A stretch of DNA of 64,000 nt from Brachypterus glaber. Lineage: Eukaryota > Arthropoda > Insecta > Coleoptera > Kateretidae. Shown one piece after another: positions 22,656-31,196 of this stretch. A program made the translations under genes and the position numbers. Below the pieces are notes generated by a model, which saw only the letters and a list, made by a program, of their open reading frames with translations, did not search any database and was not told where the DNA came from. Each line of letters starts with the position of its first letter. Within the stretch, counting starts at the first letter, position 1. The stretch is taken from assembly GCA_958510825.1 (NCBI GenBank), contig OY294047.1:53365365-53429364 (forward strand), written 5' to 3'.

Positions 22656-23251
22656 TACATAATTTTTAGTTTATACATTATATTTTTTATTTTTATGCAA
22701 AATAGGGAAGTTTCATAAATCGTACCGGTATTAATTTTTGTAAATCGCTCAGGGTTCAATTCCCGTAGGATATGATTAAAGTTGTGTTTTTCTTTTTTTT
22801 CGATAACATTGTGATAAAAAATCATAGAAACTTGTAATTTGAATAATTTATTCTAGTTATTAATAAATAAAAAAATACTCCCCTTGAAGTACGTTAAATT
22901 CATGGGTAATACACGTTCTTAAATAAATTCTAATGAGTAAATGGGAAAGCCTTTTTATCTTGGCATTGTTTTTTTAATTTAAACCAACAATAAATAATTA
23001 TGGTAAGTTTATTAAGAAGGTACGATTTAGGCAACCAGGTTCCCAAATCGTACCGTTTGCGGACCTTAACAAAACATGTAAAAAATTGATTATAAATGTT
23101 ATGTTATGTTAATGTTTAGTAAAAAAAAATTATGTTCAAAAATGAGTATACTTTAACTTAAAATAAAGAGCAAAGTCTAAAATGTAACCAGTTACAAAAA
23201 ATATAAAAAAATATCTTAGGTGGTACGATTATATCGACCTTAACCTATACA
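22656..23251. other. AT-rich intergenic stretch
   Basis: Non-coding, with repeated ggtacgatt motifs (about 22985-23240) and long A/T tracts. No gene or confident repeat was recognised. Confidence 0.45.
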
Positions 23252-24088
23252 CCCTAGTAGAAATTAAACGTTAGAATAACGTTTTTCTAACGTTAGAAAA
23301 CTGTATAAAAGTACGTTATATTAAATGTGCAAATGTCCCGCTTTTTAACGTTAGAATCAAACGTTATTTACAAACGTTAATCTAACGTTAGGTTAGGTTA
23401 TAAGTACGTTTAATTTCTAACTTTCGGAGGGGGCGTGGCCAACTAGGAAACTTCTACCTGCCTCATAAAATGGCAGCTGGAGACAAATTTATTCATATAA
23501 ATAAATCTTAATGTATTTTAGCAATCATAATATTTTTAAACATTATTTCGTTACATTTATTTATAAAATAGCCATCTTTTTAGGTGGCCCTAAATATTTT
23601 TCGTGTAATATGCTGTTTTACTTCGATAAATACGTTTACCTCTCAGAAAAACTTTATATTTAGTTAGTTAATATTTATTTATACATTCAGAATCTTAAAA
23701 TGTTTTTTCAATTCTAATACAGCGGTGCCAGACTTACTATAATTTTGACTTTTGGGGGATATTTTTTTAAACTTATTATAGAAATAATAAATAATTATCA
23801 AACCTAGGCACATAGCTGTCTGAAATGAGTATTTTCTACTATAGCTTACGTATTAATAATGGAAATTTAAAAAATATTTAAAGTTAGAATAAGGTTAGAA
23901 AAAGGTTAGAATTTAGTTGGGAAACTAACGTTAGATTTATGTGTTTTATAACGTTTTTATCAAACGTTAGTTTTTAAGGTTAGATTTATATATTTTATAA
24001 CGTTTTTGTATAACTTTTGAGACTAAACATAAAAATGCCACTAATCTAATGTTATGTTAAGTTAGATTTATGTACTTTTCTACCAGGG
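23252..24088. mobile_element. Family C element, copy 3 (uninterrupted)
   Basis: Starts ccctagtagaaattaaacgt and ends cttttctaccaggg. It is the best example of the family without a nested MITE: about 837 bp, with numerous aacgtta motifs and the central cacctaaaaag/cttttaggtgg-type segment. Located just 3' of Ly6-type gene 4. Confidence 0.75.
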
Positions 24089-24173
24089 CAGTTTATGTCC
24101 AGGATGTCATGAATTTATTTATTTTTTTGTTACATGTCTTCACTACAAATTTAAACCGGCGTCACTTAAGGAC

Positions 24174-24626
24174 TCACAAAAACAGAGCTAAGAATACAGT
24201 AGAAAAAAGTAAGCAAATATGGTCCAAATAATTCTTATTTCCACTAGACTTTTTTGTATCACTATCACTCTCTTCTTTCTCGATGGTCAAATGCACTTCT
24301 TTACCGTTGCAAAAATCTTCTACACAATAACAAAGCGTGACTATTCGATTATCTGATTCAGTCCGATTCTTACAACCGCTTATGTTGTCCGAGTTTTCTT
24401 GACATCTCCTCTTTGCTGAATTACTTGTGTAATAATAAAAACACTCTTGGTTCACTCCACAATCTTGTTTGGCAGTTTTTCCGTCTTCAGGCTTAATGCA
24501 ATTTTCTTCATCGTTGGCGCCACCTTCACAATTGTAACATTTTAAACCAGTTTTTATTTCAGCATTGACAAAATATGCAGAGAAAGTTGTAAATATAAAG
24601 AATAATAAGATATTTCTGACGGACAT
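24174..24626 (-). CDS. Ly6/uPAR-type GPI-anchored protein, gene 4
   Basis: Intact 150-aa intronless gene. The frame is open upstream to 24722, but I start at the methionine at 24626, which gives the MSVRN signal peptide in register with the other copies; the extra 32 codons correspond to untranslated flank in genes 1 and 2. Ten LU Cys at 30, 33, 43, 56, 62, 75, 85, 99, 101 and 106, ending CYCVEDFCN. NIS (81-83) and NRT (87-89) are possible glycosylation sites. The hydrophobic tail HICLLFSTVFLALFL predicts a GPI anchor. Closest to gene 2, whose block it duplicates, but with many amino-acid changes in the loops (30-45, 65-82) beside a conserved framework. Confidence 0.88.
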   Translation of the reverse strand: MSVRNILLFFIFTTFSAYFVNAEIKTGLKCYNCEGGANDEENCIKPEDGKTAKQDCGVNQECFYYYTSNSAKRRCQENSDNISGCKNRTESDNRIVTLCYCVEDFCNGKEVHLTIEKEESDSDTKKSSGNKNYLDHICLLFSTVFLALFL

Positions 24627-25439
24627 TTCATAAATATTTGAATTTGTAAAAAACAAAATTTGTTTACTAAAAATAATGAATGTCATTGTCATTCTAGCAA
24701 ACCATGACCATTGTTGATTCAACTCTAATTGTTGTTTAATTTTTTTGTGCAGACTATTTTAAGGTTATATGCTAATGCATAGAACTGTTGTGTTGTGTCA
24801 GAAATTATATATTTTTTTAAATGTGTCGAAGATTCTTAAATCACTGTTTTTTATTATAAATATCTTAGTATTAATTTAATAATAAATAATGATAAAAATC
24901 CCATCCTGCTGAAAATAACTTATGGGTGAAATGTCATCAAATCCAGCGAGTAAAATGTGCACATTTCTATGTGAAGTAGATCGTTCAAAAATACTGCAAA
25001 ATCGTGACCGAAACTGTATCAGATGGCAGTTACGAAACGTTACTAAAGTTCAAAAATCTATATTGATTCTGGTTAGTTTTGTTTCCAAAATACAACATCC
25101 TTTATGAAACTTGATTAAAACTGGTTCCCATTTGAAGCTTCTTCTTGTTAGCAAGCCTATAGGTAATATTTCTGTTATTGATAAATTTACTTTATTTTCT
25201 ATTCAAGATACATTTATACATATGCATTAAACTATGGCGGTATAAGGTCTTTAATTTATTTGTACTTCACCTATTTCTTCAAATTTAAAATTCTGAATTA
25301 CTTTGACAATGTTAGATATATAGGGACACTAGAAATAGATCTAAATTGAGAACAAGTGATATATGCCTAGATCTCTTTTTGATAACATTTAACTTGTATA
25401 TGTTACACTGCAGTCTGCCTAAATTTTAGTGCCAAAGAT
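24627..25439. promoter_or_regulatory. Upstream module of Ly6-type gene 4
   Basis: Nearly identical to 13792-14610. Presumed promoter and 5' UTR by position. It lacks a short segment (tgggttagtg at 14520) present in the gene 2 copy. No coding sequence. Confidence 0.5.
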
Positions 25440-25842
25440 TCAGAGCTCCTGCGCACTAGCGGCCAAGTCGCGCGGCCAGGTTGCGGCGACCAAATGATTA
25501 CATTGTGTTTAATGCACGCCGCGCACTTGGCTGTCTATGGCAGCGATGCGGCCAGAGAGTCGCGGCGGCCATCGAGATCTGTGGCGATGCGCACACGGTC
25601 CAGTGGCAGTGCGACCAACTATTTACATTGCATCTATTGAATGGGCGCGCACTAGCGGCCGACCATACAGCGGCCAATACAGTAGCTCTGTCAGAAACTT
25701 CATCATTCTTGTTCGATCTTGTCATTTCACAACTACACTGACTGACTATTTTATATGTACTTGTTGGTCGCGCTCGATTCGCCGCTCTCTAGTTTTCGTG
25801 GCGACCTGGCCGCGCGACTTGGCCGCTAGTGCACAGGCGTTC
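25440..25842. mobile_element. GC-rich inverted-repeat element, copy 2 (403 bp)
   Basis: Same length, ends and position as 14611-15013, with only scattered substitutions (for example ctgtctatgg against ctgtcaatgg). It came by block duplication, not by a second insertion. The open frames across it (25481-25741, 25537-25947) are those of copy 1 and are not considered genes. Confidence 0.82.
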
Positions 25843-26530
25843 TTAGTATTTCCAATACTTCCCTGTACTAAAGTAGAAATTAAAGAACTCGGTTATATAT
25901 TTTTTAAATTACACTGGTTAGAAACTTCGTACGCAGAACTAGACTGAATCACAACCGTACTCTTATTAACCAACTGCCTTCGAATTGGCCTGATGCACAA
26001 AGAATCTGTTGTCGTATTTAATTTGTAAATACAAATGTGGTCGTATCTAATAATGAATTTTGCCTGCTCTATGTCACTCACCGGTGATTATAATTTTAAT
26101 TATTAAATACGACAACCTATTCTGTGGGTACAATAAACGGCTACTTTTGTGCTTGAGAACCACTTCAGGTTCGGTTCGGTGATTGTGAGAAAGGCGGGGA
26201 TGTTTCAGGTCCGTTTCAGACCTCCCGGTGGTAGTTCGAAGCTGCTTCAGTGGTGATTCGGCGCCGATTTGCCTTTTTCAGTTAATTAATAATTGAAATT
26301 TGGCGAAGGCGTAAGTGAAGCGGACACTCCCCATAAATGGGTTCGAAAGTCAATTAAAGCCGGTGGTTTCCTCTACTACTAGCCCACACAAGTCCTGGAC
26401 TTAGGGGATGCTTAATTAAGTAGAATAGTTCGAGGTTAAACAAAAAATGTAATAATAGGGTCACTCCTTCTAGCGGCCGGTCTTGGGACCGAGCAGCTTT
26501 CCAAAGAAGGACTCCTAGACAGAGTGACAT
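25843..26530. repeat. Distal module and SINE body, second copy
   Basis: Duplicate of 15014-15700. It includes the 5'-truncated SINE body at about 26262-26452 (agtgaagcggacactccc, cacacaagtcctgg, gaggttaaacaaaa) and the short inverted repeat at 26459-26530. Homology with the first block stops at gagtgacata. Confidence 0.75.
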
Positions 26531-27024
26531 ATAAAAATAAAAAACAAAAAACGAATTAGGTCCTTTACCCCATAAATTTATTAAAACACCGACCGGTTTC
26601 GAACTCTTATTTAACTGAGCTCATTCTCAAGGCGGTAACTACAAGAAAAAACAGTCATAAGAACACAAAAAAAAAAATTACAGATGAAGTGTAATACAAA
26701 AAAGTAAAACCTATATAAACTATACTTACATTTTAAATAATAAAAATTGAGCTATCTTGTCAATAATATAAACAGAAAACAGTTTAACAGAAAAATACAT
26801 AACATGACAGACATTTGTACAGTTGTACCAACTTAAAAATTAATTTAACCTACCACTCAAGGCGGGAAATTTGAATTTTAAAAAACTAAGAATTCTATAT
26901 TCTATAAAATGTAGGTGGGGGGGGGGGGGGGGGGAGGGAGGGAACGAGAGTCTCACCCTCAATAGAGTCGGAAGCCTATGACGTTAAAACTGAAAACAAA
27001 GAGTTATTCAGGAAATTAACCTTA
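26531..27024. repeat. Block-specific segment, possibly a Penelope-like remnant
   Basis: Replaces 15717-16413 of the other block. The minus strand contains gagctc and gagttcgaaaccggt with potential stem pairing, resembling a degenerate hammerhead-type terminal motif of Penelope-like elements; the core is not canonical. The segment also holds an 18-G run at 26917-26934 followed by agggaggg. No ORF. The assignment is tentative. Confidence 0.35.
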
Positions 27025-27181
27025 ACATTTCCAAAAGAAGCCTTTATACCAAATTTTAGCTAAATCGGACATTTAAAATATATGAAGCACCCTTATGACG
27101 AAAAAAACATTTTTTTTTATATTTTTTACTATTTTGCGTAATCAGCAGTGCAAAAAATGTACATATGGAAAAAACAGACTT

Positions 27182-28802
27182 CCCTAGTAAAAATTTAACG
27201 TTAGAATAACGTTTTTCTAATGTTAGAAAACTGTATAAAAGTACGCTATAAAATATGTGCAAATGTCCCGCTTTTTAATGTTAGAATCAAACGTTAGTTA
27301 CAAACGTTAATGTAACGTTAGATTTTTAAGTTAGAAATACGTTATAAGTACCTACGTTTAATTTCTAACTTTCGGAGGGGACGTGGCCAACTAGGAAATT
27401 TCTACCTGGATCATAAAATGGCATAAATCTTAATGTATTTTAGCAATCATAATATTTTTCATCATTTCGTTACATTTATATATAAAATAGCCATCTTTTT
27501 AGGTGGCCCTAAATATTTTTCTTGTAATATCCTCTTATACTTCGATAAATACGTTTAAATCTCAGAAAAACTTTATATTTAGTTAGTTAATATTTATTTA
27601 TACATTCAGAATCTTAAAATATTTTTTCAATTCTAGTACAGCGGTGCCAGACTTACTATAATTTTGACTTTTGGGGGATAATATTTTTTTAAACTTATGG
27701 AAATAATAAATGTAAAATTATATTGTAATTTAATATACAGAGTGGTCCAAAAGTCACCCCCCCCCGTCTTAACTTTTGAACGAGTTTATATATCGACTTC
27801 AAATTTACAACTTTTAAATAAGACAGCTTAAACTATCTTTAAGCATATATTTGATACTTTTAGCTCTTAAAATGTGGGCAGGGGGGCGTGGGGCGACATT
27901 TTTTAAATGGAAAGGTGGGTCGTGTGATACATCATTTTAAAGCTTATAAAATTCTCCATTTAACTGTAATTTTTTCATTTTTTTTTAAATTTTTTTTTGG
28001 GTTTAAAATAGGGTTGAAAATGGGTATTTTTGTTAAAAATTTCTCTAAAAAATCAAAACAATTTTTTAAAAATGCCCAATTTCATAATGAAAAAAAGTAA
28101 ATTATATTTTTAAACTAATTTTAGTTGACATAAATAAAAATTAACAAAAAAAAAAACTTAAAAATTTATTTTTTTAGCACAAAAAACTGAAAAATCAAAA
28201 CCTTAAAAAACATGTTTAAAAATTTTAAAAATGTATGGTTATATAGAGAATTTTAAAGGCTTTAAAATGATGTATCACATGACCTCCCTTTCCATTTAAA
28301 AAATTTTTCCCCCATGCCCCCCTGCTCACATTTTAAGAGATAAAAGTATCAAATATATGCTTAAAGATAGTTTAAGTTGTCTTATTTAAGAGTTCTAAAT
28401 TTGAAATCGATATCTCAACTCATTCAAAAGTTAAGAGGGGGGGGGTGACTTTTGGACCGCACTGTATATTTATAATAGACAAATATTTGATTGTTAGATA
28501 CATTATATTCAAGAACGATAGCGCATATATAATATTACTGTCTGTTTAATCAAGGAGAATAAAATCTTTCAGTGTTTATATTTTATTTTTTGAGAATTTG
28601 CAAACTTTTTACGGATAATTATCAAAACTAGGACATAGCTGCCTGAAATAAATATTTTCTACTAAAAGTTAGAATAAGGTTAGAAAAAGGTTAGAATTTA
28701 GTTAGGAAACTAACGTTAGATTTATGTATTTTATAACGTTTTTTTATAACGTTTGAAACTAAACATAAAAATGTCACTAATCTAATGTTATGTTAAGTTA
28801 TT
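27182..28802. mobile_element. Family C element, copy 4, 3'-truncated, with nested MITE
   Basis: Duplicate of 16571-18180 with the same nested family A MITE (27738-28464). The last part is missing: after aatgttatgttaagtta it jumps to ttagaaatacc, a deletion of roughly 50 bp relative to the first block that removes the accaggg end. Confidence 0.75.
27738..28464. mobile_element. Family A MITE, copy 4
   Basis: Starts CAGAGTGGTCCAAAAGTCAC and ends gaccgcactg, with TA on both sides. Same site as the MITE at 17117-17820. Confidence 0.8.
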
Positions 28803-28854
28803 AGAAATACCGGATACTGTCATTAATTTATTTTTTGTTAGATTTGCAGGGCCA

Positions 28855-29322
28855 TTATAAATTTAAAACACCGATTCTTAAAAAAAAAACAAGGCTAAGA
28901 ATATAACATAAAAAATTAAAGCAAATATAATTCTTATTTCCACTAGACTTTTTGCTATCAGCATTTTCACTCTTTTCTTCCTCCTTGACGAAAAACATTT
29001 CCATGTTGTTGCAAAAATTTTCAGTACAAAAACATCTTGTGACTAGTCTGTCAGCTGAATCGGTTTTGTTCTCACAGACTGTTTTTTTCTGGTCGTTCGG
29101 AAAACATTCCCTCCTTGCTGTTATATTTGTGTAATAAATATAACATTCGTCCAAACCAGTACACTCTTCATTGGCAGTTTTTCCATTTTCAGGTTTAATA
29201 CAATTTTCTCTATCGTCAGGGGTACTTTTACATTTGTAACATTTTAAACCATTTTTCCCTGAGGCAGAATATGCAGAAAAAATTGTAAATATAAAAAATA
29301 ATAACATATTTCTGATTAACAT
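28855..29322 (-). CDS. Ly6/uPAR-type GPI-anchored protein, gene 5 (mosaic)
   Basis: Intact 155-aa intronless gene. From the CYKC motif to the C terminus it differs from gene 3 at only a few residues (for example DQ for SK in the CFPN loop), while the signal-peptide coding region and the 5' flank match genes 1, 2 and 4 (tttgtttactgaaaataa; tatgcagaaaaa). The N-terminal region after the signal peptide is shortened (SASGKNGLKC). The ten-Cys LU pattern is complete and ends CFCTENFCN. This is best explained as a recombinant between the two gene types, so a gene 3-like protein may be under the promoter of the gene 2/4 type. Confidence 0.87.
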   Translation of the reverse strand: MLIRNMLLFFIFTIFSAYSASGKNGLKCYKCKSTPDDRENCIKPENGKTANEECTGLDECYIYYTNITARRECFPNDQKKTVCENKTDSADRLVTRCFCTENFCNNMEMFFVKEEEKSENADSKKSSGNKNYICFNFLCYILSLVFFLRIGVLNL

Positions 29323-29573
29323 TTTATAAAATATTTAAATTTGTAAAAAACAAAATTTGTTTACTGAAAATAAATAATGTCATTGTCAATAATGACAATG
29401 ATAATTGTCATTCTAGCAAACCATGATCATTGTTGATTCAACCATGATTGTTGTTTAATTTTTTTTTAAGGTTATATGTCATACATGGAACTGTCGTGTT
29501 GTGTCAGATTTTTTTTTTTTTTTTTGAAATGTGTCGAAGATTCTTAAATCACTGTTTTTTATTATAAATATCT
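29323..29573. promoter_or_regulatory. Upstream module of Ly6-type gene 5, truncated by insertions
   Basis: Matches the gene 1, 2 and 4 modules (gttgattcaaccatgattgt, gattcttaaatcactgtttt) and stops at a TA where the next element is inserted. Contains a T-run (29508-29525) and a small palindrome around attgtcaataatgacaatg. Confidence 0.5.
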
Positions 29574-29575
29574 TA

Positions 29576-29788
29576 TGGTCTGTTTCATCAAGCAAGATAG
29601 TAAATTAAAAATCGCACAGTGAATATTTTCAAAACAGATTCGAATATTGGATGTGCGGATATACTGCGTGGTTTATTTTATAAAACATAACTATATTCTA
29701 TACACAAACATATACTATTCAAACCTGTTGTAAAAATATTTACTGTGCGATTTTTAATTTACTATCTTGCTTAAAAAAAAACAGACCA
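29576..29788. mobile_element. MITE with about 50-bp TIRs and TA flanks
   Basis: Begins TGGTCTGTTT and ends AAACAGACCA; arms continue through gcaagatagtaaattaaaaa and gatttttaatttactatctt. TA at 29574-29575 and 29789-29790. 213 bp, non-coding. Inserted in the gene 5 upstream module at the tatctta-ttatta position of other copies. Confidence 0.82.
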
Positions 29789-29790
29789 TA

Positions 29791-30566
29791 CCCAGGTAGC
29801 AAAATAACATGACATTCACGTGAAAGCCACGTTAATATGTGACATGTGATGTTAAGATTGTAGTCTCATTTAACAAGAATGTAGCATGGTGGGGATGTCC
29901 TAAGTCCGCCCCTAATAACATCACACAATGACATCCCGAAAATAACGTGTTTGTGACATCATAAATCCACATTCCTGTTATATCTAATATCTTATGGATG
30001 CCGTTACTGGTACTTTAATATTTAAATAATATTCTAGGATATTATCTTTTTCTAAATTAAAACCATTAAAAACGCTATAACCCTATAAAAAAAATCGGAT
30101 TTAAAATCAATCAGTAATTGAATCAATCACAGATTGAAACAGATTCTAAATACGAAATTGCAGATTAAGCGGAGAATATATTCCTTTAATCCGTGTCCGT
30201 GGTCTTGAGAAACCCGGCAAAGCCCCCTATCCATTGGAAATCGTATAATGTGTATACAATTTCCTTATAACAATTTGCTCTATCAACATCATCTTATATC
30301 GATTTTTTTGCTTCGAACTTCGGTGAGAAGCAAAATAACATGACGTTCACGTGAAAGCCACGTTAATATGTGACATGCGATATATTCACAGTGTTGCTAA
30401 ATATTTGTTATTAAATAACGTGGTTGTCACGTCACACGTGTTACGTTGGAAATGTGATGTTAAATACATGTTATTTTTCAATATTATGTGATGTTATGAT
30501 TTAGTTTAAAAATACACCCAAAAGTGATGTTAATTTCTTGTAATATAACATCCCTTGCTACCTGGG
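29791..30566. mobile_element. Inverted-repeat element, ends CCCAGGTAGCAA
   Basis: Left CCCAGGTAGCAA and right TTGCTACCTGGG are perfect inverted repeats, with TA on both sides; the left TA is shared with the preceding MITE. The interior has direct copies of gcaaaataacatgac followed by ttcacgtgaaagccacgtta at 29799 and 30330, plus several acatgtgatgtta-type motifs. No ORF. Confidence 0.75.
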
Positions 30567-30820
30567 TAATAATAAAATAAAATAGGGTATATACAAAAAG
30601 TCCAAACCAAAAAGAAAGATGGCTTCTCACCTGGCCAATCAAAAGGCCAGAATGGCTTAGTTTAGTTAGTGATAATTATGCCTTTACGCTTTCTGAAATA
30701 TAACTTTCAAATCTATTTCAAATTTATACTTTCTGAAATATATTTAAAAAATCTGAATTACAATTTATATATTCTGAAATATAATTTTAAATTCTGAATA
30801 TTACACTTTCCTATTTATGG
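30567..30820. other. AT-rich spacer
   Basis: Non-coding, with an imperfect tandem repetition of a ttctgaaatataa-type motif at 30688-30810. Nothing else seen. Confidence 0.4.
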
Positions 30821-31100
30821 GAGGATTGGTGTAGTGGTTTACCGCGTCTGTACATGACAAGTCTACTACAACTAGCGTGAGTTCGATTCTCACTGGCGCC
30901 GATTTGCCTTTTTTAGTTAATTAATAATTTAAATTTGGCGAAGTCATAAGTGAAGCGGACACTCCCTATAAAAACTGGTTCGAAAGTCAATATAAGCCGG
31001 TGGTTCCCTCTACTACTAGCCCACACAAGTCCTGGACTTAGGGGATGTTTAATTAAGTAGAATAGTACGAGGTTAAACAAACAAACAAACAAACAAACAA
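30821..31100 (+). mobile_element. tRNA-derived SINE, full-length copy
   Basis: The head (about 30821-30900) has a pol III A box (tggtgtagtggtt) and B box (gagttcgattctc) in tRNA spacing. Next comes a body shared with three other copies (agtgaagcggacactccc; ttaggggatgtttaattaag) and a tail of six CAAA-type repeats. It lies about 96 bp beyond the UTP15 stop codon, probably within or next to its 3' UTR, in the opposite orientation to the gene. Confidence 0.82.
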
Positions 31101-31196
31101 CTTGTAAAGGTGTAGTTTAAATTTTGTGGATGAATGAGAAACACTTTTTTCCTCGCAAAATTAAAAGACATTGTATTAATAATAAATTTAATGTTT

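Noticed and set aside
24627..24722. N-terminal extension of Ly6-type gene 4 (32 codons)
   Set aside because: The corresponding DNA is untranslated flank in genes 1 and 2, and a start at 24626 restores the shared signal peptide.
30821..30900. A tRNA gene
   Set aside because: A and B boxes are present, but it is followed by a SINE body and CAAA tail shared with other copies, and the cloverleaf is incomplete.
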